Source: Mesorhizobium sp. B2-4-3
GTDB lineage: Bacteria > Pseudomonadota > Alphaproteobacteria > Rhizobiales > Rhizobiaceae
DNA length: 64,000 nucleotides
NCBI RefSeq assembly: GCF_006442815.1
Contig: NZ_VFVL01000004.1
Coordinates: 124,001-188,000, forward strand
Direction of reading: 5' to 3'
Below, one piece after another: positions 20,645 through 32,257 of the stretch. A program made the translations under genes and the position numbers. Within the stretch, counting starts at the first letter, position 1. Each line of letters starts with the position of its first letter. Below the pieces are notes generated by a model. It saw only the letters and a list, made by a program, of their open reading frames with translations. It made no database searches and was not told where the DNA came from.

Positions 20645-21475
20645 GTGCTCGAAAACCGTATTGCCGACTGGGACGACGCCTATGCCAACGGCGCGAACAT
20701 CGCCGGCGGCGACCGCTGGCCTGCGGCCTGGGATCAACCGGCGCGGGCCTTTGGGGAAAAGCTGCTGGCGCAAGGCAGGGCGCGGTTCGATATCGTGTAC
20801 GGCGAAGCGCCGCGCAACCGGTTCGATCTGTTTCTCCCACCTGTTGCGCCAAAGGGGCTCGTCGTGTTCATCCACGGCGGTTACTGGATGGAATCAGACA
20901 AGACCTCCTGGTCGCATCTGGCTGGAGGTGCTGTCGGCCACGGTTTTGCCGTCGCCATGCCCTCTTACACGCTTTGCCCGCAGACCAGGATCAGCGGCAT
21001 CGTCAACGAGATTGCGGGCGCGATCGAGAAGGCGGCGGCCATGATCGATGGACAGCTGATGCTGACCGGGCACTCGGCCGGTGGGCATCTCGCCAGCCGG
21101 ATGGTGACCGCGGCCTCGCCGCTGTCGTCCGATGTGACGCGGCGCATACGCCAGGTCGTTTCGATTTCAGGCCTGCACGACCTGCGGCCGCTGATGTTCA
21201 CCGCGCTGAACGAGACCCTGAATATCGATGAGAAGGAAGCGTTGGGCGAAAGCCCGGCTTTGCTGCGGCCTCGGCAGGGAGCCCGCGTCACCTGTTGGGT
21301 CGGCGGCGGCGAGCGTCCGGAATTCCTGCGCCAGAGTACATTGCTCGCCAACATCTGGACTGGGCTCGGCGCCGCCACCGGTTCAGTGGTCGAGCCGGAC
21401 CGGCATCATTTCAACATTGTCGATGGGCTTGCTGATCCGGACCATCCGCTGACCCGCACGTTGGTCGACGCATAG
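20645..21475 (+). CDS. Alpha/beta hydrolase, probable kynurenine formamidase
   Basis: The predicted role is hydrolysis of N-formylkynurenine to kynurenine and formate. The oxyanion-hole motif VFIHGGYWMES matches the HGGxW of the arylformamidase hydrolase family, and the nucleophile elbow is LTGHSAGGHLASR. The late His in RHHFNIVDGL completes the triad. This family differs from the metal-dependent KynB cyclase-like enzymes, so I leave the symbol blank. I chose the GTG at 20645, which follows GGAGGGG; an ATG at 20600 in the same frame has no ribosome-binding site. Placement directly after kynU supports the pathway assignment. Confidence 0.85.
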   Translation: MLENRIADWDDAYANGANIAGGDRWPAAWDQPARAFGEKLLAQGRARFDIVYGEAPRNRFDLFLPPVAPKGLVVFIHGGYWMESDKTSWSHLAGGAVGHGFAVAMPSYTLCPQTRISGIVNEIAGAIEKAAAMIDGQLMLTGHSAGGHLASRMVTAASPLSSDVTRRIRQVVSISGLHDLRPLMFTALNETLNIDEKEALGESPALLRPRQGARVTCWVGGGERPEFLRQSTLLANIWTGLGAATGSVVEPDRHHFNIVDGLADPDHPLTRTLVDA

Positions 21476-21533
21476 CGATCGACTTCGTCGACGCATAACG
21501 ATCGACTTCGTCGACGCATAGATGATCGACTTT
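21464..21533. repeat. Three tandem copies of a 23-base unit
   Basis: A unit beginning GTCGACGCAT and ending ATCGACTTC repeats at 21464-21486, 21487-21509 and 21510-21533 with one or two changes. The first copy covers the last codons and stop of the hydrolase gene, and the third reaches the moeA stop. Each unit brings its own in-frame-like stop (TAG, TAA, TAG). GTCGAC is self-complementary, so hairpins can form between units. Confidence 0.85.
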
Positions 21534-22737
21534 AGCGCAGCATCAGCACGCTGCACTCGGCGCCGACCTGCGCGGCGGGCGCGAAGGGCTGGCGCACGAT
21601 CAGGCCGTTGGCGTCGGCAAGCATGCGCAGCATCGAGGAGTCCTGGATGCCGAAAGGCGTCGCGACCAGGGTGCCGGCGTCCTCGCGCACAGCGGCGCGC
21701 ACGTAGTCCTGCCTGAGGTCGTTGGCCTGCATCGCGGCGCCCAGTCTGGCCGTTCGCACGTCCTGCCGGTGATCGCGGCCGCCGAGCCTGGCGAGCAGCG
21801 GCTTCAGGAAGAGTTGCGAGCAGACGATGCTTGCCACCGGATTGCCGGGCAGGCCGATGCAACGGACATTGCCAAGCCTGCCAAACATCAGCGGTTTGCC
21901 GGGGCGCATGGCGATCTTCCAAAAGTCGAGCTTCATGCCTTCGCCGGTCAGCACGTCATGGATCAGGTCGTGGTCGCCGACCGAGGCGCCGCCGAGCGTG
22001 ACGATGACGTCGGCGCTCGCCTCGACCGCTTTCCTGACCAGCGCGGCGATTGCCTCCTGGCGGTCGGCGGCGATGCCGAGATCGAGCGCGCGCGCACCGA
22101 CCGACTGGGCGGCGGCAGCGACACCATAGGCGTTGGACGAAATGATCTGGTCGGGGCCAAGCGCGCTGCCCGGCGGCAGCAATTCGTCGCCGGTGGCGAT
22201 AATCGCAACCAGTGGCCGCCGCACGACGTTCAAGGCGGGGTGGTTGGCCGACGCCGCCAGCGAAAGGGCCGCCGCGTCGAGCGCGCGGCCTTTTTCGAGC
22301 AGCACGTCGCCCTGGCCGAAGTCGAGCCCGCGGCGACGGACATTGCGTCCTTCGGCGGTCGGCTCCGTCACTTCGATCTGGCTGTTGCCAAGGTCGCGGA
22401 CGTTTTCCTGGATGACAACGGTGTCGGCGCCTTCAGGCAGCGGCGCGCCGGTAAAGATGCGCACGGCCTGGCCTTTCCCGACGGTTCCTGAGAAACCGCG
22501 CCCGGCGGGCGACATGCCTATGACCTCGAGTTGCGCGGGCGCCGAAGCGACATCGGAGAAGCGCGCGGCATAGCCGTCCATCGCGGACGCGTTGAAGGGC
22601 GGCTGCGTGCGCAGCGCCACCACCGGCTCGGCCAGCACGCGGCCGGCTGCTTCGGCGAGCGGAATGCTTTCGCCGGGCAAAGGTGCTGCGCCGTCGAGCA
22701 GGCGTTCGAGCGCTTCGGCGACCGGAACCAAGGCCAT
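21532..22737 (-). CDS. moeA: Molybdopterin molybdotransferase
   Basis: MoeA inserts molybdate into adenylylated molybdopterin, the last general step of molybdenum cofactor synthesis. The 401-residue protein has the usual parts: an N-terminal domain with FNASAMDGYA, a central MPT-binding domain with TGDELLPPGS, LGGASVGDHDL and KPLMFG, and a C-terminal beta domain. GLPGNPVASIV is conserved near residue 315. It shares one base (TGATG) with the end of moaC, so translation is coupled. It lies at the end of the trpD-trpC-moaC-moeA run and converges with the kyn pair. Confidence 0.97.
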   Translation of the reverse strand: MALVPVAEALERLLDGAAPLPGESIPLAEAAGRVLAEPVVALRTQPPFNASAMDGYAARFSDVASAPAQLEVIGMSPAGRGFSGTVGKGQAVRIFTGAPLPEGADTVVIQENVRDLGNSQIEVTEPTAEGRNVRRRGLDFGQGDVLLEKGRALDAAALSLAASANHPALNVVRRPLVAIIATGDELLPPGSALGPDQIISSNAYGVAAAAQSVGARALDLGIAADRQEAIAALVRKAVEASADVIVTLGGASVGDHDLIHDVLTGEGMKLDFWKIAMRPGKPLMFGRLGNVRCIGLPGNPVASIVCSQLFLKPLLARLGGRDHRQDVRTARLGAAMQANDLRQDYVRAAVREDAGTLVATPFGIQDSSMLRMLADANGLIVRQPFAPAAQVGAECSVLMLR

Positions 22738-23213
22738 CAGGCATCCACCTTGTAGTCGCCGGACTTGCCGCCGGTCTTCTCGACCAGCCGGATGCCGGAA
22801 ACCACCATGCCGCGGTCCGCCGCCTTGGCCATGTCGTAGATGGTGAGGCAGGCGACCGACGCCGCGGTCAGCGCCTCCATCTCCACGCCGGTCTTGCCGG
22901 TGACGCAGGCAAGCGCGGTGACCCTGAGGCCAGGCAGCGTGCGGTCCGGCTCGATCTCGACGGCAACTTTTGTCAGAAGCAGCGGATGGCAGAGCGGGAT
23001 CAGCTCATGCGTCTTCTTCGCGGCCATGATGCCGGCGATGCGGGCTGTGCCCAGCACATCGCCCTTCTTGGCATCGCCGGCGAGAATCATCTCCAGCGTT
23101 TCCAGCCGCATCGAGACAAAACCTTCGGCGATCGCCGTGCGGGTCGTCTCGGCCTTGTCGCCGACATCGACCATATTGGCTTCGCCCTTGGCGCCAAGAT
23201 GGGTGAGGGCCAT
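22737..23213 (-). CDS. moaC: Cyclic pyranopterin monophosphate synthase
   Basis: MoaC converts the MoaA product 3',8-cyclo-7,8-dihydroguanosine triphosphate to cyclic pyranopterin monophosphate. At 158 residues it is full length. Landmarks are [18 protein letters not shown] at the N terminus, [13 protein letters not shown] with the conserved His, and [23 protein letters not shown]. It begins 2 bases after the trpC stop and overlaps moeA by one base. Its partner MoaA is encoded far away at 57.4-58.4 kb; moaD and moaE are not present here. Confidence 0.97.
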   Translation of the reverse strand: MALTHLGAKGEANMVDVGDKAETTRTAIAEGFVSMRLETLEMILAGDAKKGDVLGTARIAGIMAAKKTHELIPLCHPLLLTKVAVEIEPDRTLPGLRVTALACVTGKTGVEMEALTAASVACLTIYDMAKAADRGMVVSGIRLVEKTGGKSGDYKVDA

Positions 23214-23214
23214 C

Positions 23215-24027
23215 TCAGATGGCCTCGGCCGCTGCCTTGCCTGTCAGCAGAAGCTCGGTCGCCGCGGCCACGTTCGCCTGTCGCATCAGGCTCTCGCCGA
23301 CCAGGAAGGTGCTGATGTCGGCCTTCTGCATCCTGAGGCAGTCGTCGTGGGTGAAGATGCCGCTCTCGCTGACCAGCAGGTAGCCGCCCGGCACCATTTT
23401 CGCCAGCCGCTCGGAAGTCTCAAGGCTGGTCTCGAAGGTCCGCAGATTGCGGTTGTTGATACCGATCAGTTGCGACGACAGTTTTAGCGCGCGCTCCGTT
23501 TCGGCCTCGTCATGCACCTCGATCAGCGCGTCCATCCCGAGTTCGAAGGCGATAGCTTCCAATTCGCTCGCCAGAACATCGTCCACGCTTGCCATGATGA
23601 TCAGGATGGCGTCTGCGCCCCAGGCTCGTGCTTCGTAGACCTGGTAAGGGTCGAATAGGAAATCCTTACGCAATGCGGGCAGGGACACCGCCTTGCGCGC
23701 TTTGGTGAGAAATTCCGGCGCGCCCTGGAAGGATGGCGCGTCGGTCAGCACCGAAAGGCAGGCCGCGCCACCTTTCTGATAGGCCTTGGCCAAGGCTGGC
23801 GGGTCGAAATCGGCGCGGATCAGGCCCTTGGAGGGGCTGGCCTTCTTTATCTCGGCGATCAACGCGAAGCTGCCGCCCCGGCGCTTGGCCTCGAGCGCCG
23901 CAAGGAAGCCGCGCGGCGGCTCGGCGTCCCTGGCCTTCGCCTTGATCTCGGCGAGCGGCATGGCGAGCTTGGCTGCCGCGATCTCGTCGCGCTTGTAGGC
24001 TTCGATTTTGCGCAGGATGTCCGACAA
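23215..24027 (-). CDS. trpC: Indole-3-glycerol phosphate synthase
   Basis: TrpC closes carboxyphenylaminodeoxyribulose phosphate to indole-3-glycerol phosphate in tryptophan synthesis. It is a TIM barrel with landmarks [58 protein letters not shown] and LVSESGI. I start at the TTG at 24027 (reading [15 protein letters not shown]), 4 bases after the trpD stop, giving 270 residues. The frame extends upstream only through trpD sequence in another frame. Co-transcription with trpD and moaC is likely. Confidence 0.95.
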   Translation of the reverse strand: MSDILRKIEAYKRDEIAAAKLAMPLAEIKAKARDAEPPRGFLAALEAKRRGGSFALIAEIKKASPSKGLIRADFDPPALAKAYQKGGAACLSVLTDAPSFQGAPEFLTKARKAVSLPALRKDFLFDPYQVYEARAWGADAILIIMASVDDVLASELEAIAFELGMDALIEVHDEAETERALKLSSQLIGINNRNLRTFETSLETSERLAKMVPGGYLLVSESGIFTHDDCLRMQKADISTFLVGESLMRQANVAAATELLLTGKAAAEAI

Positions 24028-24031
24028 GGCC

Positions 24032-25042
24032 TTATCCGTTCGAAATCTCGACGAGCTTGTCGAGCACGCCAAGCGCGCGGCCGCTGTCGATCGCTTGCGC
24101 CGCCGCCGCGATGCCGTCGGCCAGCGTCGTCACCTTGCCGGCCACAACCAGCCCGGCGCCGGCATTCATCAGCACCGTATCGCGATAGGCGCCGGCGGCT
24201 CCGCCAAGCATATCGCGCAGTTCCTTGGCGTTGTAGGCCGCGTCGCCGCCGCGCAGCTCTTCCTTGGTGTGCCGCTTCAAGCCGACGGCTTCCGGCGTCA
24301 GGGTGAAGCTGCGAATCTCGCCGCCGGCGAGTTCGGCCACCTGGGTCTCGCCCGTCGTGGTGATCTCGTCGTAGCCGTCGCCATGAACGACCCAGGCGTG
24401 ATCGGCGCCCAGCGCCTTGAGCGTCTCGGCCACCGGCATGATCCACTCCGGCAGGAAGACGCCGACCATCTGGCGGCTGACGCCGGCGGGGTTCGACAAA
24501 GGCCCGAGCAGGTTGAAGATGGTGCGCGTGCCGAGCTCGACGCGGGTCGGCCCGACATGCTTCATCGCCGGATGATGCGCCGGCGCGAACATGAAGCCGA
24601 CGCCGGTCTCATGGATGCAGCGGCCGATCATCTCCGGCGGGATGTCTATTCTGACGCCCAGCGCGGTCAGCACGTCGGCGGAGCCGGTCAGCGAGGACAG
24701 GCCGCGATTGCCATGCTTAGCGACCGGCACGCCGGCCGCGGCGATGACGAAGGCCGAAGCGGTCGAGATGTTGACCGAATGCGAATTGTCGCCGCCGGTG
24801 CCGACGATGTCGATGGCGCCGTGCGGCGCCTCGACGCGCAGCATCTTGGCGCGCATCGTGGCGACCGCGCCGGAAATCTCGCCCACCGTCTCGCCGCGCA
24901 CGCGCAGCGCCATCAGGAAGCCGCCGATCTGGCCGGGCGTCGCGTCGCCCGACATGATGATGTCGAACGCCTCGCGCGCTTCCTCGAAGGAAAGCGCGGT
25001 GCCTGTGGCGACCTTGGCTATGTGTGTCTTGAGAGCGCTCAT
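24032..25042 (-). CDS. trpD: Anthranilate phosphoribosyltransferase
   Basis: TrpD joins anthranilate and PRPP to phosphoribosylanthranilate. The 336-residue protein has the family signature [14 protein letters not shown], the [17 protein letters not shown] segment, [21 protein letters not shown], and [13 protein letters not shown]. It overlaps the preceding ppiD-like gene by 4 bases (ATGA). TrpE and TrpG are not in the window. The convergent kynU pair nearby can also make anthranilate. Confidence 0.97.
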   Translation of the reverse strand: MSALKTHIAKVATGTALSFEEAREAFDIIMSGDATPGQIGGFLMALRVRGETVGEISGAVATMRAKMLRVEAPHGAIDIVGTGGDNSHSVNISTASAFVIAAAGVPVAKHGNRGLSSLTGSADVLTALGVRIDIPPEMIGRCIHETGVGFMFAPAHHPAMKHVGPTRVELGTRTIFNLLGPLSNPAGVSRQMVGVFLPEWIMPVAETLKALGADHAWVVHGDGYDEITTTGETQVAELAGGEIRSFTLTPEAVGLKRHTKEELRGGDAAYNAKELRDMLGGAAGAYRDTVLMNAGAGLVVAGKVTTLADGIAAAAQAIDSGRALGVLDKLVEISNG

Positions 25043-26934
25043 CGTGTCTGTGCTTGCGAAACCGCGTTCGGATCGATGCGAACGCCATATTGCGACTGCA
25101 ACTGCGCCACCAGCTGGTCGAGCAGATCGTCGGACATGCCGGCGCCGAAGGATTTCTGCGCGTCGTCCGGCACCGCGCTGCCATCGGCGCCTGCCGGCTC
25201 GAAGACCTCGGCGACCTTGAACAGGATCTGGCCGTCGCCGGTGGGCGAGGGGATCAAACCGGTACCGCCTTCGCCGACGCCGAACATGGCCGCGGCGCCT
25301 TCCTTGCCGAAATCGGCATCGTCGGCTTCGCGCTTCAGGCCGCGCTTGGTCTGCTTGTCGAGCTTGAGCTCGCCGGCGATGACGTCGAGCGCGGTGCCTG
25401 CCTTGAGGCGCTTCTCCAGTTCCTGAGCCTTGACGTCGAGCCGCTTGTCGGTCTCGGCCTCCGTCCAGTCGGCCGCGACCTTCTTGCGGACTTCATCCAG
25501 CGTGCGGTCGCGCGCCGGCGTGACCGACTGCACTTCGTAGAAGACGAAACCGTTGTCGGCAGTCGTCAGGCCCTCGTTCTCGGTATTGGGCTCCGCCGCG
25601 AACACCGATTTGATCAGCTCGGCCGATTCCGGCAGGTCGTTGACGATCGTGCCGTCCGGCCGCTGGCCGGTACGGTCGATGGCATCGATGGTGACGGCCT
25701 TGAGCTTCAGCTTGGAGGCGGCCTGGGCAAGCGAGGCGCCCGAGGCGCGGGTGTCCTCGTAGCTGTCATGCACATCGAGCAGGATGCGGCTCGCTTCGCC
25801 GAGCGCCAGGTCCTTGCGGATCTGGGCGGACACTTCCGAGAGCGGCTTCACCACTTGCGGCTTGATCTCGGTGACGCGCAAGAGCACGGGACCGAAGGCG
25901 CCCTGGACGACCTGGCTCACCTCGTTGGCATTGAGCGAGAAGGCGGCATCGGCCACCGCCTTGTCGGCGATCTTGTCCTTGGCCAGCGTGCCGAGCACCG
26001 TGTCGGCCTGCGTCTTGCCTTCAGCGGTGACGAGCTTGTCGAAGGTAGCGCCAGCCTTCAGCGAATCCAAAGCGGCCTTGGCGGCATCCGTCGTTTTGAA
26101 CACCAGCTGCTCGATGGTGCGCATCTCGGGCGTCGTGTAGCGCGCGACATTCTTGTTGTAGTCCTCGCTGACCTGCTGGTCGGTCACCGCGGATGGATCG
26201 GCTATGTCCTGCGGCTCCAGCCGGACATAGGAGAACTTGCGGTATTCCGGCGCGGCGTAGTTCTTCTTGTCGGCGTCGAAATAGGCGTTGAGGGCGCTGT
26301 CCGACGGCGCCTCGATCGGCTGCACCAGCGTCTTCGGCAGCACGACATAGTCGATCGTGCGATCCTCGCCGCGATAGAGAGAGACCGCCTTCAGGAAGGT
26401 CTGCGGAACCTTGAGGCCGTCGGAGATCGCCTCGACGATCTGTTGGCGCACGGCCACCTGCGAGCGGTTCCTGAGGTAGTCCTCAGGCCGCATGCCAAGC
26501 TCGCGCAGGAGATACTCGAAGGTACGGCGATCGAACTGGCCGCCGGGGCCTTTGAAAGCCGGATCCTCGCGCGTCAGTTCGGCCAGCCGATCCTTGGAGA
26601 GGCCGAGCCCGAGCTTGCGCGCCTGTTCGTCGAGCACGGCGCCCGAAACGAGCTGCGCCAGCACCTGGTTGTCGACGCCGAGCAGCTTGGCCTGTTCATG
26701 GGTGACGCGCTGGCCATATTGCTGCGACAGAAGGCTGAGCTGGCGGTCATATGCGAGGCGGTACTCGTTGATCGAGACCTCTGTGCCGCCGGCGGTGATC
26801 ACCGCGTGATGACCGCCCAATACGCCACCCACCATGCGCGTGGTCGCGCCCCAGGCGAGGAAACTCACCACCAGCAAGGACAGCAACGCCTTCGCGACCC
26901 AGGTGCCCGCCGCGCTTCTCAATATACCAAGCAT
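25039..26934 (-). CDS. SurA N-terminal domain / peptidyl-prolyl isomerase (PpiD-like)
   Basis: This is a membrane-anchored periplasmic foldase. Residues 14-36 form one transmembrane helix ([15 protein letters not shown]), placing the rest in the periplasm. A SurA_N-like chaperone domain follows (about residues 45-190), then a parvulin-type region (about 260-370) with [18 protein letters not shown] and [24 protein letters not shown], and a second helical region to residue 631. The order matches PpiD, which helps proteins leaving the Sec translocon. It lies upstream of trpD in the same run and is divergent from tpiA. Confidence 0.9.
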   Translation of the reverse strand: MLGILRSAAGTWVAKALLSLLVVSFLAWGATTRMVGGVLGGHHAVITAGGTEVSINEYRLAYDRQLSLLSQQYGQRVTHEQAKLLGVDNQVLAQLVSGAVLDEQARKLGLGLSKDRLAELTREDPAFKGPGGQFDRRTFEYLLRELGMRPEDYLRNRSQVAVRQQIVEAISDGLKVPQTFLKAVSLYRGEDRTIDYVVLPKTLVQPIEAPSDSALNAYFDADKKNYAAPEYRKFSYVRLEPQDIADPSAVTDQQVSEDYNKNVARYTTPEMRTIEQLVFKTTDAAKAALDSLKAGATFDKLVTAEGKTQADTVLGTLAKDKIADKAVADAAFSLNANEVSQVVQGAFGPVLLRVTEIKPQVVKPLSEVSAQIRKDLALGEASRILLDVHDSYEDTRASGASLAQAASKLKLKAVTIDAIDRTGQRPDGTIVNDLPESAELIKSVFAAEPNTENEGLTTADNGFVFYEVQSVTPARDRTLDEVRKKVAADWTEAETDKRLDVKAQELEKRLKAGTALDVIAGELKLDKQTKRGLKREADDADFGKEGAAAMFGVGEGGTGLIPSPTGDGQILFKVAEVFEPAGADGSAVPDDAQKSFGAGMSDDLLDQLVAQLQSQYGVRIDPNAVSQAQTR

Positions 26935-27077
26935 GCATACTTCCGATTTTTGCGCATTTTCGCATGCGCCGAGTCTGAAACAAGCGCAATAGCGCCCTTC
27001 CGGTCCACTGTCGATTGCTTTGTGACCTGATTTTGGTAGTGAGGGCGCTGCTTAATGTCGCTCGGAGAACGCGCCCC

Positions 27078-27845
27078 ATGACCCCTGGAATCCGCCCGCT
27101 TGTCGCCGGCAACTGGAAAATGAACGGCACCAGCGCCTCGCTCAACGAGCTGCGGTCGATCGGCAACGGGTTCATGAGCGGGCTCGACGCGGAGACCGAA
27201 GCGCTGGTATGCGTGCCGGCGACATTGCTCCAGCGCGCCGCCGAGATCCTGTCGCGCACGCCGGTGCGGGCCGGTGGAGAGGATTGCCATCCCAAGGAGA
27301 GCGGCGCCTTCACGGGCGAGATTTCGGCCGAGATGCTCAAGGATGCCGGCGCGAGCCACGTCATCGTCGGACATTCCGAGCGCCGCGAGCTGTTCGGCGA
27401 CGACGATGCAATGGTCCATGCCAAGGCATCGGCGGCCTGGCGAGCAGGACTGGTGGCCATCATCTGCATCGGCGAGACGCGCGCCGAGCGGGAGGCGGGC
27501 GCCACGCTCGATGTCCTGTCGCGCCAGCTTGACGGTTCCGTGCCGGCGAGCGCCACCTCCGCCAACACCATCATTGCCTACGAGCCGGTCTGGGCCATCG
27601 GCACCGGCCTGACGCCGACCGCCGCCGATGTCGCCGAGGCGCATGCGCATATCCGGGGCAAGCTGACGGCGCTGCTCGGCGATGCCGCGGCCAGGATGCG
27701 CATTCTTTATGGCGGCTCGGTAAAGCCTTCCAACGCGGTGGAACTGCTCGGCGTCGAGAATGTCGACGGCGCGCTGGTCGGCGGCGCCAGCCTGAAGGCG
27801 GCCGACTTCCTGGCTATCGCGGAAGCTTACATGAACATGGTTTAG
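27078..27845 (+). CDS. tpiA: Triose-phosphate isomerase
   Basis: TpiA interconverts dihydroxyacetone phosphate and glyceraldehyde 3-phosphate. The 255-residue TIM barrel shows [10 protein letters not shown] with the catalytic Lys, [13 protein letters not shown] with the His, [15 protein letters not shown] with the Glu, and [12 protein letters not shown] plus [11 protein letters not shown] near the C terminus. I start at the ATG at 27078; the frame is open upstream to 27015 but adds no family sequence. tpiA-secG is a common rhizobial neighbour pair. Confidence 0.97.
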   Translation: MTPGIRPLVAGNWKMNGTSASLNELRSIGNGFMSGLDAETEALVCVPATLLQRAAEILSRTPVRAGGEDCHPKESGAFTGEISAEMLKDAGASHVIVGHSERRELFGDDDAMVHAKASAAWRAGLVAIICIGETRAEREAGATLDVLSRQLDGSVPASATSANTIIAYEPVWAIGTGLTPTAADVAEAHAHIRGKLTALLGDAAARMRILYGGSVKPSNAVELLGVENVDGALVGGASLKAADFLAIAEAYMNMV

Positions 27846-27992
27846 GCTGATGCAGCATAAATCGTTGTAATGGCCGCATTGCTTCCCATATTCCCGGCCA
27901 CGGGCTTGGAAATGCCGCCAAAGCATTGTAAGGAGCCGCCTCCAAATCATCGGTCGTATGCGCGGTCGCGCAAGGCCTCGCCAGGATAAATT

Positions 27993-28478
27993 ATGGAAAC
28001 CGTACTGATCGTCGTCCACCTCATGGTCGTGCTTGCCCTTGTCGGCGTGGTGCTGCTGCAGCGCTCCGAAGGCGGCGGCCTGGGCATCGGCGGCGGTTCC
28101 GGTTTCATGACCGCGCGGGGCGCCGCCAACGCGCTGACCCGCGCCACCGCGATCCTGGCGGCGGCCTTCTTCGTGACGTCGCTGGCGCTGTCGATCATTG
28201 CCCGCTACGGCGAAAAGCCGATCGACATCCTCGACCGTCCGGCGACGTCGAGCCAGGGTAAGGGCGTGCTCAACCAGTTGCCGGGTTCCAATGGACCGGT
28301 GGGCGGCTCGCAGCCCGCGGCTCCGGCTGGCGGCGCGACGACCACCACGCCGCTTGCCAATGGCACCACCGCGCCGGCTCCGGCCACAACGCCTGCTCCG
28401 GCGCCCGCGAATCCGACCACCGCGCCGGCGGCCAACGGCGTCACCTTGCCGGTCACCCCTCAGGTTCCGAACCAGTAG
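27993..28478 (+). CDS. secG: Preprotein translocase subunit SecG
   Basis: SecG is the small stimulatory subunit of the SecYEG translocon in the inner membrane. Residues 1-75 carry the two hydrophobic helices (TVLIVVHLMVVLALVGVVLLQ and ATAILAAAFFVTSLALSII) and the conserved loop RSEGGGLGIGGGSGFMTARG. The remaining half (to residue 161) is a long low-complexity tail rich in Ala, Pro and Thr, as in other rhizobial SecG proteins and absent in E. coli. It follows tpiA after about 150 bases. Confidence 0.95.
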   Translation: METVLIVVHLMVVLALVGVVLLQRSEGGGLGIGGGSGFMTARGAANALTRATAILAAAFFVTSLALSIIARYGEKPIDILDRPATSSQGKGVLNQLPGSNGPVGGSQPAAPAGGATTTTPLANGTTAPAPATTPAPAPANPTTAPAANGVTLPVTPQVPNQ

Positions 28479-28692
28479 CCGGGCTAGCTCGCAGCCGCGA
28501 TCTGTTGTTCTTTGAACACAGTCGCGGCAAATGCGCGCCCGATCACGAAGATTCAACCGGGCGTAGCGCCTGCCTCAGCTTGAGGCGATGACGGCTAATC
28601 GATTATAGATTGCGCGCGGCACTTTTCGGCGCCCTTGGGGGGCGCCGGGCGACGCCGTGGGCAACTTGCATTTGAACGATCGGATCTTCGCC

Positions 28693-29820
28693 ATGCAGCT
28701 TCGCAGCTTCATCATTTTGGGAGTCTGTGCCGTCCTCGGCATGGGTTCCGCGGCCATCGCCGGACCGGCAAACATGGTCTCTTCACCGTCGGTAGAGAAG
28801 ACCGACGCAATTCCTGTCGCCGCCAAGAGCGACGCATCGCAGTTGAAGCTTCTCAAGAAGAAGAAAAATCCGACCTCCGACGATCTCGCGCAGATCGGCA
28901 AGCTCGAGGCCAAGATCGCCGCCGACAAGCAGGCGGCAAAGGATAAGGCGCTCGAGGCTCGCAAGATGGCAATGCGCGAGGCCGCCAAGGCCAAGGCCGA
29001 CGCGGCGCGCCAAGAATGGCTCGCCAAGAAGGGTACGGCCGCGCCGGCTGAAGTCGCCGACGCCAAGCCGGCCAAGAAGACCACCAAGATCATCGCGCCG
29101 CTGGAGCCGATCGCGCCGATCGTCCCGGTCAAGGCCGAAGAGCCTATCCCTGCTGAGGCCATGAACATCGCCGCCACCGGCAACAACGGTGAACTGCGCA
29201 GTGAGCAGCCCGGCCAGAAACAGGCGAGCAGCGGCGGTCTGTTCGACGGCCTCTTCGGCGGCGGCGTACGATCGACTTCGATCAGCTACCTGCCCGAGAC
29301 CCGCGCGCTCGATTCGGCGCTGGCCCAGAAGGACGCCAAGCGACCCTTCAAGGTGAAGCCGGAATTCGTGCCGCAGGACGTTGCGTTCTCAGGTTATGAG
29401 CCGGGCACGATCGTCATCGATACCACTGCTCGTCGCCTTTACCTGGTCGAGAGCTTTTCGACGGCGCGGCGCTATGCCATCGCGGTCGGTCGCGAAGGCC
29501 TGCAGTTCAAGGGCACCGTGGCTGTCGGCGACAAGCAGGAATGGCCGCGCTGGATCCCGACGCTCGACATGCAGAAGCGCGAGCCGAAGCATTACGGCCA
29601 GTACAAGGACGGCATGAACGGCGGCGGCCAAAACCCGCTCGGCGCGCGCGCCATCTACCTCTATGACGGCAAGAAGGACACGCATCTGCGCATCCATGGC
29701 ACGATTGCTCCCCAGTCGATCGGAACCAGCGCCTCGAACGGCTGCTTCCGCATGATCAACGAGCACGTCATGGACCTCTACAGCCGCGTCAGGATCGGCA
29801 CCAAGGTCGTTATCATCTAA
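28693..29820 (+). CDS. L,D-transpeptidase (YkuD domain)
   Basis: The enzyme makes L,D cross-links in peptidoglycan or attaches proteins to it, in the periplasm. From the ATG at 28693 it begins with a signal peptide (MQLRSFIILGVCAVLGMGSA, cleaved after AIA). A charged Lys/Ala-rich coiled region follows (about residues 35-110), then a Pro/Ala linker, and the YkuD domain at about residues 235-375. The active-site motif is IHGTIAPQSIGTSASNGCFR, with the catalytic Cys in SNGCFRM. A GTG at 28657 would add 12 residues before the signal and is less likely. A strong terminator follows. Confidence 0.93.
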   Translation: MQLRSFIILGVCAVLGMGSAAIAGPANMVSSPSVEKTDAIPVAAKSDASQLKLLKKKKNPTSDDLAQIGKLEAKIAADKQAAKDKALEARKMAMREAAKAKADAARQEWLAKKGTAAPAEVADAKPAKKTTKIIAPLEPIAPIVPVKAEEPIPAEAMNIAATGNNGELRSEQPGQKQASSGGLFDGLFGGGVRSTSISYLPETRALDSALAQKDAKRPFKVKPEFVPQDVAFSGYEPGTIVIDTTARRLYLVESFSTARRYAIAVGREGLQFKGTVAVGDKQEWPRWIPTLDMQKREPKHYGQYKDGMNGGGQNPLGARAIYLYDGKKDTHLRIHGTIAPQSIGTSASNGCFRMINEHVMDLYSRVRIGTKVVII

Positions 29821-29839
29821 CGATCTCCATCAAACTGCC

Positions 29840-29870
29840 AAAAGGGCCGGCGACGCCGGCCCTTTTGTTT
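29840..29870 (+). terminator. Rho-independent terminator after L,D-transpeptidase
   Basis: A perfect 12-bp stem (AAAAGGGCCGGC with its complement) has a 3-base loop, GAC, and is followed by GTTTTG. It is 19 bases after the stop codon. The A-rich and T-rich ends make it suitable in both directions. Confidence 0.9.
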
Positions 29871-29884
29871 TGAATCTTCGCCTT

Positions 29885-29935
29885 GAAGCATGTCGTTCCC
29901 CCTAAACCGTTCCATGCTTTTGGGCGACATGCTTC
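29885..29935. repeat. Two-hairpin repeat family, partial copy C
   Basis: The arms GAAGCATGTCG and CGACATGCTTC enclose about 29 bases that include CTAAACCGTTCC. This corresponds to the second hairpin of the repeat seen at 34434-34542 and 61605-61715; the first hairpin is missing. It lies between the transpeptidase terminator and pyrG. Confidence 0.65.
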
Positions 29936-30024
29936 GGGAAAGACTCTTTGCGAGCACCCGCGCCATTAGGGAAAAAGCCTTCGCGGCGGTTTTTTCTCTG
30001 GCGGAATCAATCAGGCCGCGTTAA

Positions 30025-31665
<1,641 letters not shown>

Positions 31666-31687
31666 CTGCCTGCGGGTTTAGCAGCTG

Positions 31688-32257
31688 ATGCAAACCTATG
31701 TCGCGCTGCTCTACAGCATCATCCTCGGCGAAGGTCGCCGGGTCGTCATGTCCGACCTCAAGGCGATGGCCGAAGGCCTCGGGCTGAAGAACCCGCGCAC
31801 ACTGGTGGCGACCGGCAATCTGGTCTTTGAAGCGCGGGCGATGGATGTCGCCAAACTGGAACAGCGGCTCGAAACGGCCTTCGAAAAAACCTTCGGCCGT
31901 CATGTCGTCATCATCGTTCGTCGCGCCGAAGACTGGCTCAAGCTTGCCACCGGCAATCCATTCCCGGCCGAGTCGGCCGAAACTGGCGATCAGGTGGCGG
32001 TGCGGGTGATGCGGAAGCCTGCGCCCGCCGATGGCGTCGCAGCGCTCCAGGCCTATGCCGCCGACGATGAGAAGGTGGCGTCGGTCGACGGTGACATCTG
32101 GGTCGTCTTTTCGCGCGAGCGGCCGAGTTCACGGCTGCTCGCCGCTTCCAATCACAAGCGCATGGGCATCGGCACTTCCCGCAACTGGAACACCGTGCGG
32201 CGCTTGGCGGAGATGGTTAGGGGAATAGGGGGCACTGTCTCCCTACTCCCTTACTGA
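31688..32257 (+). CDS. DUF1697 domain-containing protein
   Basis: The 189-residue protein matches DUF1697: YVALLYSIILGEGRRVVMSDLKAMAEGLGLKNPRTLVATGN is the family's N-terminal pattern (normally ALLRGINVG..., here more divergent), followed by LEQRLETAFEKTFGRHVVIIVRRAEDW and NWNTVRRLAEM near the end. No catalytic function is known for the family. It starts 22 bases after pyrG, so readthrough is possible. Its stop lies within a short tandem repeat shared with the convergent transporter gene. Confidence 0.85.
   Translation: MQTYVALLYSIILGEGRRVVMSDLKAMAEGLGLKNPRTLVATGNLVFEARAMDVAKLEQRLETAFEKTFGRHVVIIVRRAEDWLKLATGNPFPAESAETGDQVAVRVMRKPAPADGVAALQAYAADDEKVASVDGDIWVVFSRERPSSRLLAASNHKRMGIGTSRNWNTVRRLAEMVRGIGGTVSLLPY

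Noticed and set aside
25054..27030. 658-codon plus-strand frame opposite the PpiD-like gene
   Set aside because: It mirrors the codon pattern of the minus-strand gene and contains no recognisable domain.
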